Positions 7,603 through 16,175 of a stretch of 35,151 bases of DNA are shown here, in pieces. The DNA is taken from NCBI GenBank assembly GCA_030040715.1, contig JASHTF010000170.1, positions 1 through 35,151 on the forward strand. The letters run 5' to 3'. This stretch comes from Gammaproteobacteria bacterium (GTDB lineage: Bacteria > Pseudomonadota > Gammaproteobacteria > Steroidobacterales > Steroidobacteraceae). A model generated the notes under the pieces. That model did no database searches and was not told the origin of the DNA. It saw only the letters and a program-made list of their open reading frames with translations. The translations under genes were made by a program, and so were the position numbers. Within the stretch, counting starts at the first letter, position 1. The number at the start of each line of letters is the position of its first letter.

Positions 7603-8511
7603 ATGAGCGATGCGAAGAAAGACCCGCAGGACATCGACCTGTCACCGGACGACCGATCACGGCGCAAGTTCGTAGCCATGACGGCGGCGGCGGGCCTGGC
7701 TGCCACGAGCGTTGCCGGTGCGGCGGGACGCATGCAGGTAGTCGAGAAGGACGTCACCATCCAGACCGCGGATGGTATCTGCGACGCAGCCTTCTTCCAT
7801 CCGGCGAGCGGCGCGCATGCCGGTGTCCTCATTTGGACCGATATCTTCGGACTGCGGCCGACGTTTCGCGACTTCGGCCGGCGCCTCGCCGGCGAGGGCT
7901 ACGCGGTGCTGGTCCCTAATCCGTTCTATCGGACCGCCAAAGCACCGGTGTTCGGCCCGATCTCGTCGTCGTTCAATTTCGCCGATCCCGACGTCCGCGC
8001 CAAATTTCAGCAGCTCACAGGGCCGATCAACGCCGCGGGTGCGATCGAGCGCGACGCCCAGGCGCATATCGCCTTCCTGGATGCGCAGCCGCAGGTGCAC
8101 AGATCAAGAAGGATTGGCACCCAGGGGTATTGCATGGGTGGGCCGCTGGTGTTCCGAACCGCCGCTGCGGTCGCCGAGCGGGTGGGCGGGGCCGCCACTT
8201 TCCACGGCGGCGGTCTGGTGACCGACGGCGCCAACAGCCCCCATTTGCTGATACCCAAGATGAAGGCGCGCTTCTACGTCGCCATCGCCGCGAGCGACGA
8301 TGCCAAGCAGCCGGATGCCAAGGACAAGCTGCGCGAGGCCTTTGCTGCGGCTCACGTTCCGGCCGAGGTCGTCGTGTACACAGGCATGCAGCATGGATGG
8401 TGCGTGCCGGACATGCCGAATCAGGCGAACGGCGCGCCGATCTACAACAAACCGGAAGCCGAGCGAGCCTGGAGTAAGCTGCTGGCGCTGTACCACACGG
8501 CACTGGCCTGA
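7603..8511 (+). CDS. Tat-exported dienelactone hydrolase-like protein
   Basis: A 302-residue alpha/beta hydrolase of the dienelactone hydrolase family. The N-terminus has a twin-arginine motif, SRRKFVA (about 19-25), then a hydrophobic Ala-rich stretch to about residue 42, so folded export to the periplasm is likely. The nucleophile elbow is GYCMGG (Cys177), with a candidate acid at Asp232/233 and His264 in MQHGWCVPD. The conserved segment DIFGLRPTFRDFGRRLA is also present. The start ATG at 7603 is preceded by a G-rich tract and gives the Tat motif at a normal distance. An in-frame upstream start at 7552 would lie in the hairpin. The family cleaves cyclic esters, lactones and thioesters. Its nearness to the polyketide operon, 99 bases downstream on the same strand, leaves open a link to that product. 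Confidence 0.85.
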   Translation: MSDAKKDPQDIDLSPDDRSRRKFVAMTAAAGLAATSVAGAAGRMQVVEKDVTIQTADGICDAAFFHPASGAHAGVLIWTDIFGLRPTFRDFGRRLAGEGYAVLVPNPFYRTAKAPVFGPISSSFNFADPDVRAKFQQLTGPINAAGAIERDAQAHIAFLDAQPQVHRSRRIGTQGYCMGGPLVFRTAAAVAERVGGAATFHGGGLVTDGANSPHLLIPKMKARFYVAIAASDDAKQPDAKDKLREAFAAAHVPAEVVVYTGMQHGWCVPDMPNQANGAPIYNKPEAERAWSKLLALYHTALA

Positions 8512-8531
8512 GCGCCGCGGATGCGTGTGCG

Positions 8532-8551
8532 CCTCGAAGAGAGCTTCGAGG
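8532..8551 (+). terminator. hairpin after hydrolase gene
   Basis: CCTCGAA and TTCGAGG with a six-base loop, 20 bases past the hydrolase stop. The position suits a transcript-end structure, but there is no U-tract, so it may only protect the 3' end. The rest of the 8512-8690 gap shows nothing I can support. Confidence 0.35.
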
Positions 8552-8690
8552 ATCCCTGCTGAGCGCGCGTCATGGAGTTCCTGGATCGAAGAGCCGACAC
8601 CGTCGTGGCTCGCGATTCACGTCGACTGCAATCTCGAGCAGTTGCTCGGCCACTCCCTGACAGGCGCTGAGCGCACCGTCCGGCCGCACC

Positions 8691-9269
8691 GTGCTCGATG
8701 CAACCCACCGCGACGCTGTCTCACCGATCTTTACCGTCGGTCATTCGACCCGCGCGATCGCTGAGTTCATCACCCTGCTGCAGCAGGCTGCGGTCGATCT
8801 GCTGATCGATGTGCGGTCGATTCCGCGCTCGCGTACCAATCCACAGTTCAATATCGATACGCTGCCGGATTCGCTCGCCGCCGCGGGCATCGGCTATCAA
8901 CACCTCGCCGCGCTCGGCGGACGCCGCCACCGGCCTGCGCACTCGCCGCCATCACCCAACACGCTGTGGCAGAACGTGGCCTTTCGCAACTATGCCGACT
9001 ATGCCGGCGGGGACACGTTTCGCGCCGGCCTCGGTGAGCTGCAGGCGCTCGCCCGCGCGCAGCGCTGCGCGATCATGTGCGCCGAGGCGGTCTGGTGGCG
9101 CTGTCATCGGCGCATCATCGCCGACTATCTGCTCGCGCGCGGCACGCCGGTAATGCACATCATGGGAGAGGGGAAACTGGTGCCCGCGCAGCTCACGCCC
9201 GGCGCACAACCGCTGGCTGACGGGCGGATCGTCTATCCGGGGCCGGAAGTATCGGGTAGTCCGCACTGA
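8691..9269 (+). CDS. DUF488 family protein
   Basis: A 192-residue protein with the DUF488 hallmarks: an N-terminal FTVGHSTR (about 14-21), then LLIDVRSIPRSRTNPQFN (about 37-54), and a C-terminal MCAEAVWWRCHRRIIADYL, which holds the Cys and His pairs conserved in the family. The start is a GTG at 8691, placed just ahead of the conserved core. No good ribosome site is seen. The biochemical role of the family is not settled. It is probably cytoplasmic since no signal or membrane segment is present. It converges on the SCO1-like gene, with 91 bases between the stops that contain only short GC-rich repeats. Confidence 0.85.
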   Translation: MLDATHRDAVSPIFTVGHSTRAIAEFITLLQQAAVDLLIDVRSIPRSRTNPQFNIDTLPDSLAAAGIGYQHLAALGGRRHRPAHSPPSPNTLWQNVAFRNYADYAGGDTFRAGLGELQALARAQRCAIMCAEAVWWRCHRRIIADYLLARGTPVMHIMGEGKLVPAQLTPGAQPLADGRIVYPGPEVSGSPH

Positions 9270-9360
9270 GGCAGGCTGGAGTCCGGCCGCGGCACTTAGC
9301 CCGCGGCACTCAGGCCGCCCGCTGCGGCCGCGCCGCAGGTTCTCGCGCCTGGCGGCCAGC

Positions 9361-9996
9361 TCAGCCCGCCGATAGGGAGGAAAGATCCTCGGCGAGCTGC
9401 GCAGCGGGCTCGGTGTCCGGTACCAGTAATCGCGCCCGTCCCTCCGGGTCGAACACGAACACGGCGCTGCTGTGATAGACGTCGTAGTTGCCCTGCGCAT
9501 CGGGCGGCGCCCGCCGATAGGCGACGCGATAGCGCTTGGTCAGCGCCAGCAGCTGCTCATCGGAGCCGCTGACGCCGATCACCTGCGGCGCAAAGTAGCT
9601 CGCATAGCGCGCGAGCACGGCCGGCGGATCGCGCTCGGGATCGACCGACACGAACAGCACCCGCACCCCGTCGGCGGAGACACCGAGCTGGCGCAGCGCG
9701 GCGGACAGCCGCGCCAGGGTTGCCGGGCACACGTCGGGACAATGGGTGTAGCCGAAGTACAGCAGCGTGGTCTTGCCACGCACGAACTGCTCGCTGATTG
9801 GCTGACCGGCGGGTCCCCTCAGATGAAATGCCAGCGGTGGCATGAAGCCGCTGATGTCCGCGGCATGATAGGGGCTGGTCGCGGGGCGTGAACCGCCGCA
9901 GCCGCCCGCCAGGGCCGTACAGATCGTGACCGCCAGGATCGTCGCCAGCGAGGACGACATCCGCGACGGCGCGAGGCGCTGCAGTGGCTTGCTCAT
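9361..9996 (-). CDS. SCO1/SenC/PrrC-like copper protein
   Basis: A 211-residue thioredoxin-fold protein. It has an N-terminal hydrophobic export segment (about 16-32) ending in LAGGC, which may be a lipidation site (Cys33). The SCO copper ligands are present: the CPDVC pair (Cys86, Cys90) and the distant His175 in DVYHSSAVF, along with FVSVDPERD (about 115-123). The family delivers copper to the CuA centre of cytochrome oxidase or acts as a thiol-disulfide exchanger in the periplasm. The start overlaps the end of the upstream ctaG-like gene by four bases, so the two are co-translated. No oxidase subunit genes are in the window. Confidence 0.9.
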   Translation of the reverse strand: MSKPLQRLAPSRMSSSLATILAVTICTALAGGCGGSRPATSPYHAADISGFMPPLAFHLRGPAGQPISEQFVRGKTTLLYFGYTHCPDVCPATLARLSAALRQLGVSADGVRVLFVSVDPERDPPAVLARYASYFAPQVIGVSGSDEQLLALTKRYRVAYRRAPPDAQGNYDVYHSSAVFVFDPEGRARLLVPDTEPAAQLAEDLSSLSAG

Positions 9997-10916
9997 GTCT
10001 GCCCGCCTGCCAACGCCGGCAGCTCGAGGGCGGGAGCTGCAGGCGGCGGAGCACCGACCGAGCTGCCGGTAACCGCAACCGCAGCGGCCGCGCCGTTACG
10101 CACGCGTTCGTCGTGATACATCCAGCGGCGCAGCACGATCAGCGCGGCCGCGCTGCACATCATGCTGGCGGGGATCCAGGTGATGAGGCCTCCGATCTGC
10201 TGGTCGGTGACTGCATCGACCGGCCATAGCCGCCCGCAGACCTCGTAAACCGTATAAACAGTGCCTCGGTGCAGCGACAGATACGCCCCGATGATGGTCT
10301 CGGGCACCATGGTCAGCAGCGCCAGCGGAATGCGCGTGCCCAATCGCATCGCCGCGCCCTGATCCTGCGCGCGTGGATCCAGGATCAGCGACCAGAACAG
10401 CAGCCCATCGAGGGCCACGCTCCAGTTCATCAATTTGTACTCGCGCAGGCTGAGCATCGCGCGAAAATGCACGCTCGGCCACAGCCACAGGTAGATGAGT
10501 CCGACGAACAGCGTGAACGCCACCAGCGGCTGCGTCACCACGGCGTAAACGCTGCGCACCGCGGGTGAGCTCCACAGACGCCGCAGCGACGAGCGCCACG
10601 AGGCGGGCAGTCCCGCTCCCAGCACCGGCCAAGGCGCCGCCAGCGCCACGAGAAAAGAGGCGAAGTCGTGCAGCAGGAAGTGCTGCAGGCGGTGCATCCA
10701 GAACATGTGCTGCGCCAGATAGTCGTAGCGCGTCTGCAGCGGGACATACAGCAGCAGTATTCCGAGGTAGAACGACGTTTGCCGCCAGCGCGAGAGAGCG
10801 GCGTGATGAAGTGCCCTCGCGCGTGTGCCGCGGACGAACAGCACTACCATCGACAGGCAGAACGCGAGTACGGTAACCGAGAAATCCCAGGGCAGGAGCC
10901 AGTGCAGCAGCATCAT
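9993..10916 (-). CDS. ctaG: CtaG-family cytochrome oxidase assembly factor
   Basis: A 307-residue polytopic membrane protein of the caa3-type CtaG family, with about seven hydrophobic segments. Recognisable stretches are LQTRYDYLAQHMFWMHRLQHFLLHD (about 60-85, rich in His and Met that may bind copper) and MVPETIIGAYLSL (about 216-228). The family helps assemble the CuB or haem-copper centre of cytochrome c oxidase. This is distinct from the soluble-domain Cox11 protein, which is also called CtaG. It is the first gene of a two-gene unit with the SCO1-like gene. The last 30 residues are a Pro/Ala-rich tail. The start is the first of two adjacent ATGs, and no clear Shine-Dalgarno is visible. Confidence 0.85.
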   Translation of the reverse strand: MMLLHWLLPWDFSVTVLAFCLSMVVLFVRGTRARALHHAALSRWRQTSFYLGILLLYVPLQTRYDYLAQHMFWMHRLQHFLLHDFASFLVALAAPWPVLGAGLPASWRSSLRRLWSSPAVRSVYAVVTQPLVAFTLFVGLIYLWLWPSVHFRAMLSLREYKLMNWSVALDGLLFWSLILDPRAQDQGAAMRLGTRIPLALLTMVPETIIGAYLSLHRGTVYTVYEVCGRLWPVDAVTDQQIGGLITWIPASMMCSAAALIVLRRWMYHDERVRNGAAAAVAVTGSSVGAPPPAAPALELPALAGGQT

Positions 10917-11058
10917 CGGAGGGGAAGGTCCGGGTTGGGCGCGGCCGATGCGGCCGCGGCACTGTTAGCATAGGCGCGGCGCACCCGCCGGCGCCAGCTG
11001 CCGACCCGAGCGACCTGCGAGTGCCTCGCGGCCGCTGCGCGCCCGAAGCAGCGACCCC

Positions 11059-12264
11059 TCAGCGTCCCGCCGCCAGCACGATCTCGACCAGGGACCCTCC
11101 GGCATTGCTGGCCTGCACGGTCGTGCGCACCGGGAGGTCCTTCTGGAATACCTGCCGGTAACCCATATTCATCTGCTGGAACTGGCCGATGTCGCGCATA
11201 TAGACGTTCGCTTCGACGACCTGCGCGGGATTAAATCCGCCGGCCTTGAGCACTCGCAGCATGCGCGTGAGCGTCTCCTGTGTCTGCGAGGTCACGTCGT
11301 CCTTGTTGTCGGCGGTCTCACCGGTCATGCCGGTCACCCACATGCGGTTGCCGACGACCATCCCGGCACTGTAGTTGGGATTAGGCTTGCCGGCCTTACC
11401 GTCGGCGCCGATCGCACCCAGGATGGCGTGGCGCGGCCCGCCTTTGACGGCCACGGTCGAGATCTGCACCAGATCGGTCGGATTGACCAGATGAAATTGC
11501 AGCGTCGCGCGTGCCGGAAGGTCGCGCACGAAGTAGCTACGGTACACGACATTCATGTCGCGGTAGTACTTCATGTCGCTGAGCCAGACCCGACCGGCCG
11601 CGAGGTCACCGTAGTCCATGCCGCCTGCCTTCAACAGTGCGCCAAGGTTGTCCATGATGGTCTTGGTCTGCAGGCCGATATTATCCGGCGGTGGCGAGCC
11701 ATCCATGGGATTGCGCGCGGTCAGTGCCGAGATGAACAGCGTATTGCCAACCTTCTCCGCGTAGCTGAAAGGTCCCGGCGGGTTCTGCCAGCCTTTGGGC
11801 AGGATGGCGCGATGGGCGACGCCGCGGCGAACCGCGATGGCATTGATTTCAACCAATGGCTTACCGCCCGCGAGCGAGGCCGTGACGACGACGGTGCGCG
11901 ACGGAGGGTTCTTGGCGAAGCGCGCAGCGTAGGCCTCGTCCATGGCGGACGCATTCGCCGGGTCGGTGATATACACCTGGGTCGCGACGACATCGCCAAG
12001 ATTGGCGCCCGCCTTCTTGAGGGCGTCCGCGATGCGATCGAGCGCATTGGACGTCTGGGAACTGATATCTGCGCCGAGCTGACCGTTGGCGTCGGTGCCG
12101 CCGTTACCGCTCACGTAGATGAGGTCGCCCGCCTCCACGGCCGCGCTGAACGGCAGGCTGGCCGCCCTGCCCGTCTCGGCAATGTGTCTCACGGCAGCTT
12201 GAGCACCCAACGCAAGCGCGAGCGCGCCCGCGCACAATATCAATCCTGCTATCACCCGGCGCAT
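11059..12264 (-). CDS. secreted protein of three fused RidA domains
   Basis: A 401-residue protein with a cleavable signal (about 1-23, ending AQA) and three successive RidA/YjgF/UK114 domains at about 30-146, 150-273 and 278-401. RidA enzymes hydrolyse reactive enamine/imine intermediates using a conserved Arg. That Arg is present in each domain: Arg123 (PPSRTVV), Arg252 (LPARATL) and Arg380 (LPVRTTV). The paired acidic residue is kept in domains 1 and 3 (VEI, Glu139 and Glu394) but replaced by Gln267 in domain 2. RidA is normally a single-domain cytoplasmic trimer, so this looks like a covalent trimer sent to the periplasm. GAGGGGG lies seven bases before the ATG. It appears to be a single-gene unit, and the 190 bases upstream hold its promoter but no gene. 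Confidence 0.85.
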   Translation of the reverse strand: MRRVIAGLILCAGALALALGAQAAVRHIAETGRAASLPFSAAVEAGDLIYVSGNGGTDANGQLGADISSQTSNALDRIADALKKAGANLGDVVATQVYITDPANASAMDEAYAARFAKNPPSRTVVVTASLAGGKPLVEINAIAVRRGVAHRAILPKGWQNPPGPFSYAEKVGNTLFISALTARNPMDGSPPPDNIGLQTKTIMDNLGALLKAGGMDYGDLAAGRVWLSDMKYYRDMNVVYRSYFVRDLPARATLQFHLVNPTDLVQISTVAVKGGPRHAILGAIGADGKAGKPNPNYSAGMVVGNRMWVTGMTGETADNKDDVTSQTQETLTRMLRVLKAGGFNPAQVVEANVYMRDIGQFQQMNMGYRQVFQKDLPVRTTVQASNAGGSLVEIVLAAGR

Positions 12265-12452
12265 CTGTGACCCCCTCGTACCTGGTAGTGTTCTAAGGCG
12301 AGATTGCTCTGAGAACGCCGCGACATCAGACCCGAGCAGACATCACGTGTCGCAATCAAGGGCTTGATGCCACCAATTGAGCAGCGCTGATGCTACAACT
12401 GGCGCTACGGGCGCGCAATCAGCCGGCCGTTCGAACGCGCTCGATGAGCCCA

Positions 12453-13175
12453 TCAGCTCCCGGCCGCGTCGGCGGCCCGCGATGGTGACGCGATCCACTC
12501 AGCGATCGCGTCGGTCAGCTCGTCTCGGAGCTGCTCGTCGGTGCGCCCGCTTGTGGCCGGTACATGGAACGAGTGGTCCGCATTCTCGAACATCCTCAAG
12601 GTCGCGCGTTGTCCGAGCTGCTCGACCAACGGCTGCAACAGCGCCGGCGCAGCCAACTGGTCTCGGGTACCCTGAAGAAACAGCATCGGTAGTTGCACGG
12701 CTGCCAGATGTCGAGCGCGCGCAGCGTCCGGGCGTCCGGCGGCATGCAGTGGGAATCCGAGAAAGATCAGGCCCCTGACCTGCTCGAGCGGCGCCGCCGC
12801 TTGTGCCTGGGAGGTCATGCGACCGCCAAAGGATTTGCCGCCCGCAAAACGCGGCAGCGTCGGTGCCAGCGCCCCGGCGCTCGCCACGGCCGCCCGTACC
12901 GTAGCGTGGCATAGCGCCGGCGGATCGGGGCGCCGCCCTCCGCGCTCCATGTACGGGAACTGATAACGCAGTGTCGCGACCGCGCGTGCACTCAGCTCGG
13001 CGGCGAGCCCCGCCATGAACGCATGATGCATGCCCGCGCCGGCCCCGTGCGCGAGCACCAGGCACGCCCGCGCGGGCACCGGGAGCTGCCACAAGCCCGA
13101 AACCTGCACCGCGTCGCTCACCGCAATCGAAACTGGCACGGCCGCGACGAGCCCTGCGGGGAGCGGCGGCTGCAT
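12453..13175 (-). CDS. alpha/beta hydrolase, KANL3/Tex30-like
   Basis: A 240-residue protein with the alpha/beta hydrolase fold. The oxyanion-side motif LAHGAGAGMHH starts at about residue 41. The nucleophile elbow is GGKSFGGRM (Ser115), the acid region is LFLQGTRDQLA, and the catalytic His is in NADHSFHVP near the end. This pattern belongs to the family annotated as KANL3/Tex30 or dienelactone-hydrolase-like, of unknown substrate. It has no export signal. The ATG at 13175 is chosen; a GTG at 13217 would add 14 residues unlike the fold. It lies 62 bases after the regulator gene on the same strand and may be co-transcribed with it. Confidence 0.75.
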   Translation of the reverse strand: MQPPLPAGLVAAVPVSIAVSDAVQVSGLWQLPVPARACLVLAHGAGAGMHHAFMAGLAAELSARAVATLRYQFPYMERGGRRPDPPALCHATVRAAVASAGALAPTLPRFAGGKSFGGRMTSQAQAAAPLEQVRGLIFLGFPLHAAGRPDAARARHLAAVQLPMLFLQGTRDQLAAPALLQPLVEQLGQRATLRMFENADHSFHVPATSGRTDEQLRDELTDAIAEWIASPSRAADAAGS

Positions 13176-13237
13176 CCGCCTACCCTCCGGCCGCGTCGAT
13201 CTTGCGGGCGGGACCACGGCAGCGCATCCGCTCGCAC

Positions 13238-14419
13238 TCAGACTCCCAGCCCCAGTTGCGGTGCTGGGCTGAGCGAGCGTAGCAACACCGGCGGAGGAGC
13301 ATGGTCGGCGATGCGCTTGACCAGGTCGACCTGTCGGCGGGTGTCGGTCTTGTCAAACACGTGTTGCAGATGGGTCTTGACCGTGGCGGTGGTAACCCCG
13401 AGCTGCCGCGCGATGGCACCGATGGTGCCGCCTCCCATCAGCGCCTGGACCACACGCGCTTCGGCAGGCGTAAAGGCGTAGTGCTGGGCGGCCCACTGGA
13501 TGCGCTGGGTAAGCGCGGCGACGTGGTCCGCGAGCAGGATCGCAGCGGCTGCCTGCGGCGCGGCGCCACCCCCGCGCCCCCGGCACGGCAGCGGCAGCAG
13601 CTTCAGCACCACGCGCTCGCCATCGCCGCGCTTCAGCAACGCGCTGGTGTGGTTCGCGAAGTCACCGGGCGCTCGCATATCTGACAGTGTCGCCAACAGG
13701 GTCTGCAGTCGCGTATCCGCCGTCGTGGAACGCAGCCGCGGGCGCCCCCCCGACCAATACACGATGTCACCGTCCGCGAGACGCTGTCGGCCGGCGCGAT
13801 TCGTCTGCACCAGCCGCCCGCCCTGATCGACGAAGATCACCGCCGTGCTCAAGTGCTGGAGCGCCTCATCCAGGACCATCGCCCGGCTGTCACTGCGCTC
13901 GAGCAGCCGAGCGACACGCACGGCGCGCTGCAGGTGCGGGGCGAGCAGAGAGAGGGTGTGGCGTGCCCGCTCATCCACTGCGCCCTGCCGCTCGTGGCGG
14001 GTCACCAGCCATCTGACCACGCAATCCTCGGAGCGCTCGAGCACGCTAATCAGCACGTCCGTGCAGCCCTGAGGCCGCAGCCAGAGCTGGCCGAAAGCTG
14101 AGGCGTGCAGTTGCTCGGCGGCCAGGGCATCGGACGCGGCGAACACCGCTCCGACGGGCAGCCGCCCCTCGTGGGCGACCACCTGCTCGAGATCCATGTA
14201 GTAGCGCATGTAGTGCAAGGACAGAGACGGGTCGACGCCGACGCTCCAGACCGAGTTAGAGCACAGCGTCAGCGGCCGCGAAGGACCCCAATGCAGGATG
14301 GCACCGCTGCCCCCGATCAGGGACAGTGAGCGCTCCAGTATCTCGGGCCAGCCTTGTTCCTCGATCGCAGCCTCATAAATCCCGCCAATGAGGCTGGTGA
14401 TCTCCGCCAAATCGACCAT
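13238..14419 (-). CDS. LuxR-type transcriptional regulator
   Basis: A 393-residue protein. A LuxR/GerE helix-turn-helix lies at about 316-370 (FTPAEARVVQALMGG, then GVTTATVKTHLQHVF). The first 300 residues have no receiver domain. They resemble the large N-terminal sensory regions, possibly PAS-like around 190-260 (ALQHLSTAVIFVDQGGRLVQ), of single-component LuxR regulators in proteobacteria. The ATG at 14419 has AAGGA nine bases upstream; the frame continues 46 codons further with Arg/Gly-rich, non-protein-like sequence, which I leave out. It is divergent from the secreted protein at 14714. Three palindromes lie between the two genes and are candidate targets. The signal sensed is unknown. 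Confidence 0.85.
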   Translation of the reverse strand: MVDLAEITSLIGGIYEAAIEEQGWPEILERSLSLIGGSGAILHWGPSRPLTLCSNSVWSVGVDPSLSLHYMRYYMDLEQVVAHEGRLPVGAVFAASDALAAEQLHASAFGQLWLRPQGCTDVLISVLERSEDCVVRWLVTRHERQGAVDERARHTLSLLAPHLQRAVRVARLLERSDSRAMVLDEALQHLSTAVIFVDQGGRLVQTNRAGRQRLADGDIVYWSGGRPRLRSTTADTRLQTLLATLSDMRAPGDFANHTSALLKRGDGERVVLKLLPLPCRGRGGGAAPQAAAAILLADHVAALTQRIQWAAQHYAFTPAEARVVQALMGGGTIGAIARQLGVTTATVKTHLQHVFDKTDTRRQVDLVKRIADHAPPPVLLRSLSPAPQLGLGV

Positions 14420-14593
14420 ATGCGGCCATCCTTGTCCGCGCCACCCCCAAGGGCGCCGATTCGAGCGCCCGATCCTACACCGGCCTTCGGCTGCCCGGAA
14501 ATCGGCGACGCGGTACCCGATCCAAGGCCGTCCCGCGGTGACGGGCGCCGCGCGCACGCCCGCGGTTCAGGCTAGAGGGCCAAATCACGCTCG

Positions 14594-14657
14594 GACGTCC
14601 ACCGAACGGTGGATGTCTGCGACGCGCAGACTTCACACCATAGGCTTGGAACCAAGC
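14594..14657. promoter_or_regulatory. three consecutive inverted repeats in divergent promoter region
   Basis: 14594-14617 is an 11-bp arm repeat (GACGTCCACCG, AA, CGGTGGATGTC) with one mismatch. 14616-14630 is TCTGCG-acg-CGCAGA. 14644-14657 is GCTTGG-AA-CCAAGC. All lie in the 294-base gap between the LuxR regulator and the secreted protein. They are 57-120 bases upstream of the latter. They may be operators or stacked RNA hairpins in its leader. The remainder of the gap shows no gene. Confidence 0.6.
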
Positions 14658-14713
14658 TCCGAGACCGAGCCGCGCCACCCCAGCGCCACCGTACGGCGCA
14701 AAAGGAGTTGTCC

Positions 14714-16024
14714 ATGATGGACCATGACATCCGCGACTCGCGTGCTACTGCGATCGCGGCCACGCTCGCGCTGGCAGCCATTGGCGCCGCCGCCAGCGGC
14801 GGTGCGCTCGCCGATGTGACCATCGAGCAGCACAGCACCATGAGCCTCGCGAGCATCGATATGGAGATCAACACCAGCGAACGCACCAGCAACGACAAGC
14901 AGCGGCGCGATTCGGACACCAAGTGCCACGGGTTCCTGGCCATGTTTTGCCGTGACGCGCAGAGCGGCGAGATCGTGCGACTCGACAAACAGGTCAAATG
15001 GCAGCTCGAGCCGAAGAAAAAGCAGTACACGGAGCACCCATTCCCCACTGCAGAAGAGCGCGCGCTGGCGCAGCAGCAGGCGCAGCAGCTGATGGACCAG
15101 ATGAAACAATGTCCGATGCCGCAGTCGACCGCTGGACATCCTACTGGCCCCGATACGTCCCACTGCCAGCTGAGTTCGCCTCAGCTCGACATCAAGCAAA
15201 CCGATCAGCACGCGACGGTGGCGGGGCACGATACTCAGAAAAGCAGCATCGTGCTGTCCCAGACCTGCAGTGATCCGCAATCCGGCGACATCTGTGAGAT
15301 CGACTACGGCTTCGACGTGTGGCTCACGAGCGATGACATCCAGGGTGTCGACGAGCGCAACACCTTCACTAAGAGCTACCTGTCAGCACAAGGCCTGGAC
15401 GCGAGCAATCCGCAGATACAGGGGATGATGCAACAGTTCATGGCGCCCTATGGCGATTCTTTGAAGCAGCTGCAGAGCAAGAGCGCCGAGCTGAAGGGCT
15501 ATCCGCTGCGCACCGAGTTCTACATGACATTCGGTGGGCCCCACTGCAGCAGCGCACGCGGGGCGCAGACGCAACAGGCGCAGGCACCAGCACAGGGTAA
15601 CGCGGCCAGCCGCAGCGGCGGCTTCATGCACAGCCTCACCGCCAACGCCGTAGGTGGTGCTCTCGGCGGACTGTTCCACCGCAATGCAAATATCGACACG
15701 AGCTCAGTCGGCGGCCAGGTCGCCTCCAACGCGGCTAACCAGACGGCTGATGCGGCCACCAATGCGGCAGCCAATGCCGCTGGCAACGCGGCCGGCAACG
15801 CGACCACGGGCGCCGTCAGCGCCAATGCACCGGCCGCGGGCACCACTGCCCCCGCGCCCTCCGATAAGGTGCGCGTGGTCTCGTTCTCGACCGAGACTAC
15901 CTCGATCAGCACCGCGACGATCGCGGCTGACCAGTTCGATATTCCCGCCGGCTGGCAGCTGCAGGCGCTGCAGGCACGGAAGGAGAAGGAGCAGCAATTC
16001 ACCTGCCCCGCGACTCATAACTGA
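14714..16024 (+). CDS. secreted protein of unknown function
   Basis: A 436-residue protein I do not recognise with certainty. A Sec signal (about 14-39, ending GALA before DVTIEQ) predicts export. The first part of the mature protein (MSLASIDMEIN, FCRDAQSGEIVRLDKQVKWQ, then KKKQYTEHPFP) loosely recalls DUF4412-type periplasmic proteins, where a bound-ion or lipid role has been suggested. The middle has several Cys residues. Residues 336-376 are an Ala/Asn repeat tract (AANAAGNAAGNA and similar) that is probably disordered. AAAGGAG lies seven bases before the ATG, an unusually strong site; an ATG follows immediately at 14717. It is divergent from the LuxR regulator, which may control it through the palindromes between them. 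Confidence 0.75.
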   Translation: MMDHDIRDSRATAIAATLALAAIGAAASGGALADVTIEQHSTMSLASIDMEINTSERTSNDKQRRDSDTKCHGFLAMFCRDAQSGEIVRLDKQVKWQLEPKKKQYTEHPFPTAEERALAQQQAQQLMDQMKQCPMPQSTAGHPTGPDTSHCQLSSPQLDIKQTDQHATVAGHDTQKSSIVLSQTCSDPQSGDICEIDYGFDVWLTSDDIQGVDERNTFTKSYLSAQGLDASNPQIQGMMQQFMAPYGDSLKQLQSKSAELKGYPLRTEFYMTFGGPHCSSARGAQTQQAQAPAQGNAASRSGGFMHSLTANAVGGALGGLFHRNANIDTSSVGGQVASNAANQTADAATNAAANAAGNAAGNATTGAVSANAPAAGTTAPAPSDKVRVVSFSTETTSISTATIAADQFDIPAGWQLQALQARKEKEQQFTCPATHN

Positions 16025-16175
16025 AATCAGCCCTAACGGGCGAGCCCAAGCGCGCGCCGCCGGCGGCCCGCGACGCGCCCAAGCAGTCGTTCAATGACCC
16101 TTGAGTAGCCGAGCGGTGCCAACAGCAACGCCCGTGGCAGTGCAATCGCCCGCGGGCTTGCCGTAGAGAGGACAG
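16025..16175. terminator. convergent gap with GC palindromes
   Basis: Between the stops of two convergent genes lie a perfect 12-bp palindrome GCCGCCGGCGGC (16056-16067) and a palindrome GCCCGCGGGC (16148-16157) flanked by GCAA and TTGC. They could fold as transcript-end hairpins from either side. No T-tract follows, so termination is a guess from position. Confidence 0.25.

Noticed and set aside
6557-7660. Minus-strand open frame of 367 codons
   Set aside because: Fully antisense to the ketosynthase, whose catalytic motifs are all present. It is a GC-driven shadow.
10941-10957. GCGGCCG-atg-CGGCCGC repeat upstream of ctaG
   Set aside because: Short, GC-only and without a promoter context; not distinguishable from background.
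14633-15280. Minus-strand open frame of 215 codons under the secreted protein gene
   Set aside because: The plus-strand gene has a signal peptide and strong ribosome site; the antisense frame has no recognisable features.
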